A stretch of 64,000 bases of DNA, taken from Acetobacterium paludosum (GTDB lineage: Bacteria > Bacillota > Clostridia > Eubacteriales > Eubacteriaceae). Position numbers and translations under genes: made by a program. Below, piece after piece: positions 53,162 through 62,563 of this stretch. The stretch spans positions 54,470 through 118,469 of the forward strand of contig NZ_RXYA01000016.1 of NCBI RefSeq assembly GCF_008086595.1, read 5' to 3'. Positions within the stretch are counted from its first letter, which is position 1. Every line of letters starts with the position of its first letter. Below the pieces are notes generated by a model. It made no database searches, was not told the DNA's origin, and was given only the letters and a program-made list of their open reading frames with translations.

Positions 53162-54100
53162 ATGGAAAAAATGATTTTTCGAAGGCTCTTCCTGGGGATT
53201 TTTATAATGATAATTGCATCGCTTTTGTCTTTTGTCCTATTATACTTGGCACCTGGAAATCCCGCTGAGAATATCTTGAGACAGCGAACCGGCGAGGATC
53301 CATCGTATGAAGAAATTGAGCTATTCTTGCAACAAAAGGATCTTGATGTTCCGCTACTCACACAGACAAGTGAATGGCTTTATATGGCTCTGCGTTTCGA
53401 TTTTGGAGAGTCCATCAATACCTCTGAGCCGGTTATGGATGAATTTATTACGAGATTCAAGGCAACATTGCAGCTTACGTTAATTACGCTTGCTTTTTCT
53501 ATCCCGCTAGCATTTTTTATTGGAGTACGTTCGGCGGCAAATAATGGGGGAACGTTTGATCATGTCAGCAGATTCTTTACATTGCTAGCCATGTCGATCC
53601 CTGAATTCTGGTTGGGGCTTATGCTGATGATTGTTTTTTCTAAAACACTGAATTGGCTGCCAAGCTTTGGTTATGGTAGTTATTTAAATCTGATTATGCC
53701 AGTTGCGACCCTTGTTGTTGGTTATACTGCGACGCTTTCGAGGGTTATTAGAAGCAGCATGCTGGAAAATCTGTCTCAGGACTTTATCACGACGGCCAAA
53801 GGAAATGGGCTGTCACAACACGTCATTTTGATCAAGTATGCCTTGAGAAATTCATTGGGGCCAATCGTAACTGCAATCGGAAGTCAGTTTGGTCACCTAC
53901 TGGCAGGGGTTGTGGTCGTCGAAACAGTTTTTTCATGGCCGGGAATTGGGAAGTTCCTAATTGATGCAGTATACTTACGAGATTTTCCGGTGATTCAGGG
54001 TTTTGTTTTATTGATTGCAATGATGTTTGTAGTGATCAATTTAATAACTGATATTTTGTACACCTATATAGATCCAAGAATTCGATATGAAAGAAGATAA
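53162..54100 (+). CDS. Nik/Opp-type ABC importer 4, permease (NikB-like)
   Basis: 312 residues. Six membrane segments, coupling loop DFITTAKGNGLSQHVILIKYALRNSLGP, C-terminal IDPRIRYERR. Ribosome site GAAAGG before ATG 53162. The gap of 119 bases after the binding protein has a partial inverted repeat (GCGGAAAA / TTTTCCGC) that may attenuate transcription after the binding-protein gene. Confidence 0.9.
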   Translation: MEKMIFRRLFLGIFIMIIASLLSFVLLYLAPGNPAENILRQRTGEDPSYEEIELFLQQKDLDVPLLTQTSEWLYMALRFDFGESINTSEPVMDEFITRFKATLQLTLITLAFSIPLAFFIGVRSAANNGGTFDHVSRFFTLLAMSIPEFWLGLMLMIVFSKTLNWLPSFGYGSYLNLIMPVATLVVGYTATLSRVIRSSMLENLSQDFITTAKGNGLSQHVILIKYALRNSLGPIVTAIGSQFGHLLAGVVVVETVFSWPGIGKFLIDAVYLRDFPVIQGFVLLIAMMFVVINLITDILYTYIDPRIRYERR

Positions 54101-54105
54101 TAATA

Positions 54106-54951
54106 ATGAAAAAGAACGGTATCATACAAAATAGTAATTTACTTATGAAAGTTTCAATCATTATTATAACGATTATGGTTTTTGGGGTTATCTTTGCTCC
54201 GCGTATATGCAACTTTGATCCATATACGGTTGATTTGACAAAACGATTACTACCACCGGGAACGGATGGACATATTTTTGGAACCGATGGTTTTGGGAGA
54301 GATTTATTTGCCCGGATTATCTATGGCGGCCGCGTTTCGATTGGGCTGTCAGTATGTGTTGTGATGGTGAATGCTGTTCTGGGACTGATTATCGGTTCCT
54401 TTGCGGCTTATACGGGTGGTGTAATAGATGAGATTGTCATGAGAATTGTGGATGTGCTGATGTCTTTTCCAAGTATAATTCTGACACTTTTTATTATTGG
54501 TGTTTTAGGGCCTTCCATTAGTAATTTGTTTTTTGCATTAATTGTCCTGGGCTGGATTGGTTATGCGCGCATGGCTCGCAGTCTTGTCCTGAGTCTCAAG
54601 GAACAGAGCTTTATTACAGCGGCCAGGGGAATCGGCTGTAACGATGCCAGAATTATATTTTTACACGTCATTCCGAATGTCATGCCGATGATTATTACTT
54701 TTGCCGCACTACACATTGGCAGTACAATCCTTGTAATTTCATCACTCAGCTTTCTTGGTCTTGGGGTACAACCCCCCACAGCAGAATGGGGTGCGACACT
54801 AAGTGAAGCTAAACAATACCTGTCGCTCTATCCCCATATGATCATATTCCCAGGGATCGCAATCGCATTAAGCATGTTTTCTTTTAATATGCTTGGCGAT
54901 GGTTTAAGAGATTTTGCCGATCCACATTTAAAAAAGACAATAAAAACGTGA
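54106..54951 (+). CDS. Nik/Opp-type ABC importer 4, permease (NikC-like)
   Basis: 281 residues. External motif FGTDGFGRDLFARIIYG, coupling loop ITAARGIGCNDARIIFLHVIPN, and SFLGLGVQPPTAEWG near the end. Five bases after the previous stop. Partner permease of importer 4. Confidence 0.9.
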   Translation: MKKNGIIQNSNLLMKVSIIIITIMVFGVIFAPRICNFDPYTVDLTKRLLPPGTDGHIFGTDGFGRDLFARIIYGGRVSIGLSVCVVMVNAVLGLIIGSFAAYTGGVIDEIVMRIVDVLMSFPSIILTLFIIGVLGPSISNLFFALIVLGWIGYARMARSLVLSLKEQSFITAARGIGCNDARIIFLHVIPNVMPMIITFAALHIGSTILVISSLSFLGLGVQPPTAEWGATLSEAKQYLSLYPHMIIFPGIAIALSMFSFNMLGDGLRDFADPHLKKTIKT

Positions 54952-54966
54952 TTGGAGATGGTATTA

Positions 54967-55908
54967 ATGCGATTAATTGAAAGTCATGATCTCAAGGTGC
55001 ATTTTGATTCTCCAGCAGGGCTTGTTAAAGCAGTCGATGGCGTAAATTTTCATATCGATGAAGGGGAAAAACTTGTTTTTATTGGCGAAACAGGTTCGGG
55101 TAAGACAGTGCTTGGGATGACGATAATGAAGTTACTGCCAACCAATGTATTTTATTCAGGTCAATTGATGTATAAAGATAAAGAGTTGATCAATGCGACA
55201 GAAAAAGAAATGCAGGAAATTCGTGGCAAGAACATTGCTATTATCATGCAAAATCCTCTTTCGTCACTAAATCCTTGTCTGAGCATCAAAGAGCACCTTG
55301 TTCAAGTAATTGTTAAGCACGAGCACTTGAACAAAAAGGAAGCGCAAGCAGAGGCTGAGCGTATTTTAATTAGAACAGGGATTCCTGAGAACTTACTTAA
55401 TTATTATACACATCAGTTAAGTGGTGGGTTGAGACAAAGGGCGATGATAGCCTTGGGTATTGCTTGTGATTCGGAAATTTTAATTGCTGACGAACCGACA
55501 AAAGGACTTGATGTTACGGTTCAAATGCAGATCGTTAATCTGATTAAGCAAATAACCGATGAAACAAGAAAAGCAATGCTTATAATAACTCACGATCTTG
55601 GTGTTGCGGCTGCTCTGGGAGATAGAATTGCGATTATGTATTGTGGGAGAATTCTGGAAATTGGAACGGTGGAAGAGATTTTTGGATCACCGGAACATCC
55701 GTACACAATTGGATTGATCAATGCGCATCCTTCGAGAGGGCTGCATCCGATTAAGGGCTTCGGTGCTTCTTTGATCGATATACCGGAGGGGTGCGTATTT
55801 TCACCAAGGTGTCAGCATGCCAATGAGCTTTGTAAAAAAGCGGAGCCGCCAGACATGGTATTGAGTGAGACTCATAAGGTAAGGTGTTATTATGCTTCAA
55901 GTAAATGA
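54967..55908 (+). CDS. Nik/Opp-type ABC importer 4, ATPase (NikD/OppD-like)
   Basis: 313 residues from ATG 54967, preferred to the TTG at 54952 that contains the ribosome site. Walker A GETGSGKTV, signature LSGGLRQRAM, Walker B ILIADEPTKGLD (K for the usual T or S). C-terminal cysteine cluster CVFSPRCQHANELC...RCYY. Overlaps the next ATPase by 17 bases. Confidence 0.92.
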   Translation: MRLIESHDLKVHFDSPAGLVKAVDGVNFHIDEGEKLVFIGETGSGKTVLGMTIMKLLPTNVFYSGQLMYKDKELINATEKEMQEIRGKNIAIIMQNPLSSLNPCLSIKEHLVQVIVKHEHLNKKEAQAEAERILIRTGIPENLLNYYTHQLSGGLRQRAMIALGIACDSEILIADEPTKGLDVTVQMQIVNLIKQITDETRKAMLIITHDLGVAAALGDRIAIMYCGRILEIGTVEEIFGSPEHPYTIGLINAHPSRGLHPIKGFGASLIDIPEGCVFSPRCQHANELCKKAEPPDMVLSETHKVRCYYASSK

Positions 55909-56731
55909 TTTATCTAAAGTTTATAAAGGTGGCTTTTTTTCAAAAGACAAATTGACGGCGGTTGAGAGTGTATCATTCCAAATAAAAAAAGGTGATTGTT
56001 TTGGTATTATTGGCGAAAGTGGCAGTGGAAAGACAACTATTGGGAAAATAGTCGCAGGTTTGCTCAAACCAACTTCGGGGGAGCTATATATTGACGGTAA
56101 AAATATATTAAAGAACAGCGAGATGAAAACATCAAATTTCCGAAGACGCGTACAAATGATTTTTCAGGAACCTGACGGTGTCATGGATCCAAGATGGAAA
56201 ATCGAGAGGAGTATGATGGAACCCCTGGACATACACTTTTCACTGAATCGAAATCAAAAGATAGAAAAAGTAAACTATTGGTTGGAAACAGTAGGACTGA
56301 CTCCTGAGCATCTTGAAAGATATCCTTTTGAGCTAAGTGGCGGTCAGCTTCAAAGATTAGCTTTTGCCAGAGCGTTGTCTATGGAACCGGATCTAATTAT
56401 AGCTGATGAGCCAACATCATCACTGGATGTTTCGGTTCAGGCACAAATACTAACTTTAATGAAAAAAATTCAAAAGAGATATGAATTAACCATCCTGTTT
56501 ATTACTCATGACTTGTATGTAGCTCGGCAGATGTGCTCAGAAATTGCAGTTATGCAGAACGGTCGCTTCGTTGAAACAGGATCAGCTGAAGGGGTTTTTG
56601 ATCACCCACAGGAGAAGTATACACAGATGTTGATTGATTCCCAGTTGCCTTTGGATTTTTCAGTAAGAAAAAAATTAGAATACACAGGAGAGTGTTATGA
56701 TGGAAAATTTTGCAGAAATTATTGCAAGTAA
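55892..56731 (+). CDS. Nik/Opp-type ABC importer 4, ATPase (NikE/OppF-like)
   Basis: 279 residues. Walker A GESGSGKTT, signature LSGGQLQRLA, Walker B LIIADEPTSSLD, switch histidine in FITHDLYVA. It lacks the oligopeptide cysteine cluster of its partner. The following methyltransferase gene overlaps its last 35 bases, so importer and methyltransferase are translationally coupled. Confidence 0.92.
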   Translation: MLQVNDLSKVYKGGFFSKDKLTAVESVSFQIKKGDCFGIIGESGSGKTTIGKIVAGLLKPTSGELYIDGKNILKNSEMKTSNFRRRVQMIFQEPDGVMDPRWKIERSMMEPLDIHFSLNRNQKIEKVNYWLETVGLTPEHLERYPFELSGGQLQRLAFARALSMEPDLIIADEPTSSLDVSVQAQILTLMKKIQKRYELTILFITHDLYVARQMCSEIAVMQNGRFVETGSAEGVFDHPQEKYTQMLIDSQLPLDFSVRKKLEYTGECYDGKFCRNYCK

Positions 56732-57386
56732 ATGGACAGAACGAGCACCCACATTTGATGAAGATCATGCGACAGAAAATGTTGATTTGTGGAGACCGAC
56801 ATTGGAGGAACTAATTGGTAAAAAAGGAAATGGTAAGGTTCTTGATATCGGCACGGGAACGGGTTTCCTTGCTAATATGATTGCTGAACTTGGCTATCAT
56901 TCGGTTGGAATAGATTTTTCTGAAGGGATGTTAGAAATAGGCCGATCAAATTCAGCTCGAAGGGGAACCGCGGTCGAATTTATAATGGGAGATGGTGATA
57001 AGCTGCCTTTTGACGATCATTCATTTGATGCGGTTATCAATAGTCGAGTATTATGGCTGATACTGGATCCAGTCAAAAGCATAAAAGAATGGATAAGGGT
57101 ACTTAAACCCGGTGGGGTACTACTATCTTTCATACGGATAACAACGCCTCAGGAAAGAGAACTGGGAGAATTAGAAAAGCCGAATACAAAAATGCAGTAT
57201 CCGCCTGAACTTAGCAACGCTATGCCACTTCGGGATGCTACAATCGATGATCATCTGGCGGCATATCAGAAAGCTGGTTTTTACAATCCCGAAGCGATAT
57301 TGTTACGCAAGGATCTTTCATTAAATGACGATGCTAAGCCCTGGTATGTATTTAAGGGCACTAAAGAAATGGTGAGTGTTTTATGA
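56697..57386 (+). CDS. Class I SAM-dependent methyltransferase
   Basis: 229 residues. Motif I VLDIGTGTGFLANMIA, then GIDFSEGM. The family resemblance is to the halves of the double methyltransferase (SKWTERAPTFDEDH at the N-terminus, YVFKGTK at the end). Start ATG 56697 after AGGAGAG, inside the end of the ATPase gene; its stop overlaps the next ATG (ATGA). The double overlap ties it to importer 4. Acceptor unknown. Confidence 0.85.
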   Translation: MMENFAEIIASKWTERAPTFDEDHATENVDLWRPTLEELIGKKGNGKVLDIGTGTGFLANMIAELGYHSVGIDFSEGMLEIGRSNSARRGTAVEFIMGDGDKLPFDDHSFDAVINSRVLWLILDPVKSIKEWIRVLKPGGVLLSFIRITTPQERELGELEKPNTKMQYPPELSNAMPLRDATIDDHLAAYQKAGFYNPEAILLRKDLSLNDDAKPWYVFKGTKEMVSVL

Positions 57387-58165
57387 TTGATGTAAAAAGT
57401 GAAATTATCTCTTGCTGGAACACTTCTTCCAATTCATATGATAACCATTATGGACATGGTATAAAATCGAAAGCGGAAGCTGTTGCCTGGCGTGAAGCGT
57501 TGAAAAAAATAGCGGGAGATTCCTCACTAAATATACTCGATATCGGAACAGGAACAGGTTTTCTGGCAATTTTTTTAGCAGAACTTGGCCATTGTGTTAA
57601 AGGTGTTGATTTATCAGAAGGTATGATGGGGAAAGCGAAAGAGAAAGCAGCAAAAGAAAATCTTCAAATTACATTTGAAGTGGAAGATGCCGAAAATCTA
57701 TCGTCAGAGTCGGATGGCTATTATGATCTGGTAATAAATCGTCATTTGCTGTGGACACTTCTTTCTCCAGAAAAAGCTCTTGCAGAATGGAATCGGGTGT
57801 TAAAACCAGGGGGTAGAGTTGTTATTATAGATGGAAATTGGGCTGACAATTCTGTCGGTGATAATATTAAAGCAAATTTCGGGAAATTTCTGATTGCGAT
57901 GACTGAGTTTAGAAATCCGTGGAAGAGAACGGGAAGTTATAGTAAAGAACTTGCGGAAATGCTTCCCATGAAAAAGAAAGAAAATCGAAAAAAGACAGAA
58001 TCAATTATGAAAAAAGCAGGATTTTCGAGTATCAGTCAAAATTATATGGATGACATTGATCGGATTGAACGAAAAGCGATGCCATACAAAGTGCGTTTGA
58101 CAACAACCTATAGACGACATGTTATAATTGGGACCAAAAAAAATAAGTCAGAAAACATGCTTTAA
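57383..58165 (+). CDS. Class I SAM-dependent methyltransferase
   Basis: 260 residues. Motif I ILDIGTGTGFLAIFLA, then GVDLSEGM and LLWTLLSPEKALAEW. It starts with a four-base overlap with the preceding methyltransferase and is the last intact gene of the importer-4 operon. The C-terminus is basic. Acceptor unknown. Confidence 0.85.
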   Translation: MIDVKSEIISCWNTSSNSYDNHYGHGIKSKAEAVAWREALKKIAGDSSLNILDIGTGTGFLAIFLAELGHCVKGVDLSEGMMGKAKEKAAKENLQITFEVEDAENLSSESDGYYDLVINRHLLWTLLSPEKALAEWNRVLKPGGRVVIIDGNWADNSVGDNIKANFGKFLIAMTEFRNPWKRTGSYSKELAEMLPMKKKENRKKTESIMKKAGFSSISQNYMDDIDRIERKAMPYKVRLTTTYRRHVIIGTKKNKSENML

Positions 58166-58184
58166 AAGCGTTTATCATAAGGCG

Positions 58185-58213
58185 GCGCAAGGAGAATAGG
58201 AATTATCCTGCGC
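58185..58213. repeat. Hairpin after the importer-4 operon
   Basis: Arms GCGCA-GGA / TCC-TGCGC around a 12-base loop. No T-run follows, so termination is not certain. Confidence 0.4.
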
Positions 58214-58267
58214 TAATCATTCTATAATGATATTTAGCTTTAGGATATCTCAATTAAGAATAAAAAA

Positions 58268-58312
58268 ATAAATATGTTTAGACCCATAAAGTAATGGTTC
58301 TAAACATATTAT
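58268..58312 (+). promoter_or_regulatory. Leader hairpin before the methyltransferase pseudogene
   Basis: Arms AATATGTTTAGA / TCTAAACATATT with an inner CCAT...ATGG pairing, followed directly by a ribosome site (GAGGAG) and ATG 58328. A leader left from when the gene was intact; it is not of the shared hairpin type. Confidence 0.4.
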
Positions 58313-58327
58313 ACGAGGAGAATAAAG

Positions 58328-58564
58328 ATGGAAGCATTACTGGAAAGAATAGAAAACTGATGGGATGCAAATGCCGGTAACTATAATTAAAATCATGGAA
58401 AAAATGAAGATATCGAGCCAGGTGTTTCAACCTTTGTTGAGGTGCTTGAAATAGCTGGCTTTTCGAATGTTAAAGGAATACCGTTAATGAGGCTTCCAGC
58501 AATGCATGGGAAGGAAGCTGCAAGTAATAACTGCTGGTATGCCTTTTCAGGAGAGAAACAATAA
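58328..58564 (+). pseudogene. Decayed class I methyltransferase (N- and C-termini joined, two stop codons)
   Basis: The frame begins ALLERIEN-stop-WDANAGNYN-stop-NHGKNEDIE, then jumps to FVEVLEIAGFSNVKGIPLMRLPAMHGK...NNCWYAFSGEK. Both ends match the second half of the double methyltransferase at 49755 (ALLERIENRWNVNAGNYNENHGKNEDIE and FSNVEGIPLMNLPPMHGE). About 130 residues, including the SAM-binding motif, are missing in frame, and two in-frame stop codons are present. A good ribosome site and hairpin remain in front. It is a recent relic of a further methyltransferase copy. Confidence 0.85.
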
Positions 58565-58610
58565 AGATTGACTTACGATTCTAAAAAATGCAAATGTTAT
58601 GGTTGTATCA

Positions 58611-58642
58611 CAACGCCTGATTAGAGATTAGGCGTTGTTTTT
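58611..58642 (+). terminator. Intrinsic terminator at the end of the island
   Basis: CAACGCCT / AGGCGTTG arms, 11-base loop, then five T. It separates the metal island from the ABC exporter genes. Confidence 0.75.
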
Positions 58643-58750
58643 AATGCCAACTGATCGTGATGGTATCAAAATATTAGATGAAGGCGAAGGGAGTCCACCA
58701 CTTGACGCAATCCAATTTTATCGTTAAAATCAATAAAAAAGGAGGAATCC

Positions 58751-60460
58751 ATGAAACAAATATTTATGGTTTATTTAAAACCATTCTATCATCGCATGCT
58801 ATTCGGGGTATTTTTTAAATTTACCGGTTCGATCATGGACCTTTTTTTGCCCTATATTCTGGCTTATATTATTGATAATGTGATTCCGCAAAACAACAAA
58901 ATGGAAATCTATTACTGGGGCATCGTGATGCTGGTCTGCTCCATTATCGGGGTGGCTTTTAATATTATCGCCAACCGCATGGCGGCCCGAGTGGGAAGTG
59001 ATGCCACCGAGGTTATTCGCCATGATCTGTTTACCCGGGTGATGTATCTGTCCAGTCATCAAATGGACAGGATTACCAAGCCATCGGTGATTTCCCGGTT
59101 AACAACGGATACTTACAATATTCATCAGATGATCATTCGGATTCAGCGTCTGGGAATTCGGGCACCGATTATGCTGATCGGGGGGATTATTGTTACCATA
59201 ACTCTGGATCCGGTGCTGGCCGCGGTCCTGATCGGGATGATGCCGATCATGGTCATCATCATTACCCTGATTTCCAAAAAAAGTATTCCCTTGTTTGGGG
59301 CCCTGCAGCAGACCATTGATCGTTTCGTCAGGCTGGTCAGAGAAGATATCAGCGGCATTCGCGTGATCAAAGCATTATCTAAAACAGACTATGAAAAAGC
59401 CCGATTTGAAGCCATCAATGCCGAAGTGGTGAACCGGGAAAGAATAGCGCGCACGACCATCGCGGTTATTCAGCCAGCCATGAATGTATGTTTGAATCTC
59501 GGCCTGGTGTGTGTGGTGCTGGTGGGCGCTTACGGCGTTAACCAGGGCACATCGGAAGTGGGGAAGATTCTGGCCTTTATGACCTATTTTGCGATTATCC
59601 TTCAGGCGGTGCGGTCGGTTTCCAGTATCTTTGAGACCTGGACGAAAGCGACCGCTTCAGCCGATCGGATTAACCGGGTGTTGGCGCTTGAAGCGGAATT
59701 GACGATCCCGGCAGGAGATCAAAAAGCAAGCGATTATTATCTGGAAGTTGAAAATATCACGTTTTCCTACAACAAAAAAGAACCGAATCTTGCCAATATT
59801 TCATTTGCCCTCAAAAGAGGCGAAACCCTGGGGATAATCGGAGAAACCGGGGCCGGCAAATCGACACTCTTAAAACTACTGATGCGTCTGTACGATGTTG
59901 ACGACGGCGCTATCTATATTGATGGCCGGAATGTCAAGTCGATCCCCTTGGGGGAATTGCATCAGCACTTTGGCGTGGTCTTTCAAAATGATATTATTTT
60001 TGAAGCCAGCATTGAAGAAAATATTGGGCTGGAAAGAAATTTGTCAAAAGAAGAAACCGAAAAGGCGATTCTTTATGCCGGCGCCAAAGAATTTGTCGAT
60101 GAAAAAGCAGACCGCTCCGGGGAAGCCCTGACAATTAAGGGGGCCAATCTCAGCGGCGGACAGAAGCAGCGTATTCTGATTGCCCGGGCCCTGGCGGCAC
60201 AGCCGGATATCCTGATCTTGGATGATTCCTCCAGCGCTTTGGACTATAAAACCGATGCCGCTTTCCGTAAAGTGATTAAAGAACACTTTGGCGAGACCAC
60301 GATCATCATTGTCGCCCAGCGGGTGAGTTCGATTCTGCATGCGGATCATATTCTGGTGCTGGAAAATGGCGCCGCCATCGGCTATGGCAAGCACGCACAA
60401 TTGATGGCGAGTTGCGACGCCTATCGGGAAATCAGCGATTCGCAAATGGGGGAGGTCTGA
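58751..60460 (+). CDS. ABC exporter half-transporter, subunit 1 (degenerate catalytic residue)
   Basis: 569 residues. Six-helix membrane domain (about 1-310) then ATPase. Walker A GETGAGKST, signature LSGGQKQR, Walker B ILILDDSSSALD with aspartate where the catalytic glutamate would be, switch histidine replaced (VAQRVSS). This is the pattern of the inactive-site subunit of heterodimeric multidrug exporters. It is followed two bases later by its partner. Ribosome site AAGGAGG. Confidence 0.92.
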   Translation: MKQIFMVYLKPFYHRMLFGVFFKFTGSIMDLFLPYILAYIIDNVIPQNNKMEIYYWGIVMLVCSIIGVAFNIIANRMAARVGSDATEVIRHDLFTRVMYLSSHQMDRITKPSVISRLTTDTYNIHQMIIRIQRLGIRAPIMLIGGIIVTITLDPVLAAVLIGMMPIMVIIITLISKKSIPLFGALQQTIDRFVRLVREDISGIRVIKALSKTDYEKARFEAINAEVVNRERIARTTIAVIQPAMNVCLNLGLVCVVLVGAYGVNQGTSEVGKILAFMTYFAIILQAVRSVSSIFETWTKATASADRINRVLALEAELTIPAGDQKASDYYLEVENITFSYNKKEPNLANISFALKRGETLGIIGETGAGKSTLLKLLMRLYDVDDGAIYIDGRNVKSIPLGELHQHFGVVFQNDIIFEASIEENIGLERNLSKEETEKAILYAGAKEFVDEKADRSGEALTIKGANLSGGQKQRILIARALAAQPDILILDDSSSALDYKTDAAFRKVIKEHFGETTIIIVAQRVSSILHADHILVLENGAAIGYGKHAQLMASCDAYREISDSQMGEV

Positions 60461-60461
60461 G

Positions 60462-62228
60462 ATGAGACGTTCACAAAAATTCGAAAAGCCGAAAAACAGA
60501 AAAGGAACCCTGATGCAACTCGGCGGCTATCTGATGCGCTATAAGTGGCGGCTGCTGCTGGCGATTTTGCTGACCATCGGCAGTAATCTGCTGGCTCTGG
60601 TCGGACCGCTGTTATCCGGATATGCGATTGATGCCATAGAACTGGGCGTCGGACAGGTCAATTTTAGCCGGGTTTTTTATTTTGCTTTCTGGATGGTCGG
60701 CTTTTATCTTGCATCCGCCGGGCTGTCCTATGGGTTGGAAGTATTGATGATTACGATCAGCCGGAAGGTGACCTACGCGATGCGCAAGGATGTCTTCAAC
60801 AAGCTGCTTGATTTACCGATCGGATATTTTGATGTTCATCAGACCGGCGACGTGATCAGCCGGATTACCTACGACATTGATACGGTTAACAGCTCGCTTT
60901 CCGATGATCTGGTCCAGGTTTCTTCGGCGGTGATTACCGTGCTGGGATCATTTCTGATGATGCTGGCCATCTCCCCCAAGCTGGTGCTGATTTTTGTCGT
61001 GACGGTGCCGCTGTCATTGTTGATGTCGAAATATCTGGTTAAAAAGACCCGGCCGCTGTTTAGCCGCCGTTCCGGGAAACTCGGAAAACTCAACGGTTTT
61101 GTCGAAGAAATGGTATCGGGTCAACGAACTCTCAAGGTTTATGACCAGGAAGAAAGTACCATCAAACGATTCGACATCAGGAACAAAGAAGCAGTCGAGG
61201 CTTATTACAATGCGGAATACTACGGCAGTATGATTTTTCCGATGGTCAACTTTATCAACAACATTTCGCTGTCTTTCATCAGCGTGTTCGGGGCGCTTTT
61301 GTATCTGGCCGGCGAAATGACCATCGGGAAGATTTCGTCCTTCGTCCTGTATTCCAGAAAATTCGCCGGACCGATCAATGAAATGGCCAATATCATGAGT
61401 GATCTGCAATCGGCTTTGGCGGCCGCCGAACGGGTTTTCGATCTTCTGAATGAATTGTCGGAAGCTCCCGATGCTAAGGAAGCGGTCCCGCTGGCAAATA
61501 TCAGGGGTGATATTGAGCTGTGCCATGTTAAATTCGGGTATGATTCTCAGCAGCGGATTATCAATGACCTCAGTCTTAAAGTGAAGGCCGGCGAACTGAT
61601 CGCCATTGTCGGTGAAACCGGCGCCGGCAAAACAACGATCATCAATTTGCTGATGCGTTTTTATGATGCGGATGCCGGACAGATTTATATCGACGGCAAG
61701 GAAGTGCATGAGGTGACCCGGGACAGCTTGAGAAAAGCCTACGCCATGGTGCTTCAGGATACCTGGATTTTTTACGGCAGTATTTATGAAAACCTGACCT
61801 ACGGCAAAGAAAATGCCACCATGGCAGAGGTTGTGGCCGCCGCCAAGGCCGCCAGAATTCATTCCTTTATCACCCATCTGCCGGATGGTTACGGAACAAT
61901 TTTAAGTGATGAAGGAGCCAATATTTCCAAGGGGCAAAAACAGCTGTTGAGCATTGCCCGAGCGATGCTTTTAGAGGCAAAAATACTGATCCTGGATGAG
62001 GCAACTTCCAATGTCGATACCAGAACAGAGAAGAAGATTCAGGAAGCGATGCGCAATCTGATGAAAGATAAAACGTGCTTTGTGATTGCCCATCGCCTTT
62101 CAACAATCCAGAATGCCGATCATATTCTGGTTGTGGATCGGGGCGAGATCGTCGAGACCGGCACGCATCAGGAACTGATGCGCATGACCGGCCGCTATTG
62201 GCAGTTGTATCAGGCGCAGTTTGAGTAA
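60462..62228 (+). CDS. ABC exporter half-transporter, subunit 2
   Basis: 588 residues. Membrane domain then ATPase. Walker A GETGAGKTT, Walker B ILILDEATSNVD with the catalytic glutamate, switch histidine in VIAHRLST. The signature is altered (ISKGQKQLL rather than LSGGQ). The altered signature of this subunit and the altered Walker B of subunit 1 fall in the same composite ATP site, as expected for a heterodimeric exporter with one active site. Substrate unknown. Start ATG 60462. Confidence 0.92.
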   Translation: MRRSQKFEKPKNRKGTLMQLGGYLMRYKWRLLLAILLTIGSNLLALVGPLLSGYAIDAIELGVGQVNFSRVFYFAFWMVGFYLASAGLSYGLEVLMITISRKVTYAMRKDVFNKLLDLPIGYFDVHQTGDVISRITYDIDTVNSSLSDDLVQVSSAVITVLGSFLMMLAISPKLVLIFVVTVPLSLLMSKYLVKKTRPLFSRRSGKLGKLNGFVEEMVSGQRTLKVYDQEESTIKRFDIRNKEAVEAYYNAEYYGSMIFPMVNFINNISLSFISVFGALLYLAGEMTIGKISSFVLYSRKFAGPINEMANIMSDLQSALAAAERVFDLLNELSEAPDAKEAVPLANIRGDIELCHVKFGYDSQQRIINDLSLKVKAGELIAIVGETGAGKTTIINLLMRFYDADAGQIYIDGKEVHEVTRDSLRKAYAMVLQDTWIFYGSIYENLTYGKENATMAEVVAAAKAARIHSFITHLPDGYGTILSDEGANISKGQKQLLSIARAMLLEAKILILDEATSNVDTRTEKKIQEAMRNLMKDKTCFVIAHRLSTIQNADHILVVDRGEIVETGTHQELMRMTGRYWQLYQAQFE

Positions 62229-62274
62229 GCTGGAACCGTCCAATCGTAGGTTTGAAATTGAATGATTAAGAAAT

Positions 62275-62558
62275 AATGGTGATTAACAAGAAAGAAAAAT
62301 TATTCCGTTTTATATGCAATATTAGCCGCCGTCCTTTTTGGTTTCAATGCGCCCTTTTCCAAGCTGCTGATCAATGAATTAAGCCCGCTTTTTTTAGCGA
62401 CATTGCTCTATCTCGGGGCAGGAATCGGAATGACGGTGCTTACTTTTTTTAACCAAAACCGCAAACTTGAATCAAAAGAAGCCGGACTGACAAAGAAGGA
62501 AATGCCCTATGTCATGCTGATGATTTCACTGAATATCCATCATCGCCATGATCATTAA
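62275..62558 (+). pseudogene. Decayed EamA/DMT-type transporter
   Basis: An ATG frame (MVINKKEKLF...) shifts in a run of A near 62290-62300. The other frame continues as an EamA N-terminus: AILAAVLFGFNAPFSKLLIN, ELSPLFLATLLYLGAGIGMTV, ending KKEMPYVMLMISL and then a few unrelated codons to a stop at 62558. Only the first two or three of the usual ten membrane segments remain. A third frame after it (ISIIAMIIKRF) may be the old C-terminus joined by a deletion. Confidence 0.65.
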
Positions 62559-62563
62559 ACGGT

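Noticed and set aside
61014..61877. 287-codon open frame on the minus strand
   Set aside because: It lies wholly inside the well-supported ABC exporter gene, has no family resemblance and no ribosome site; a shadow of codon bias.
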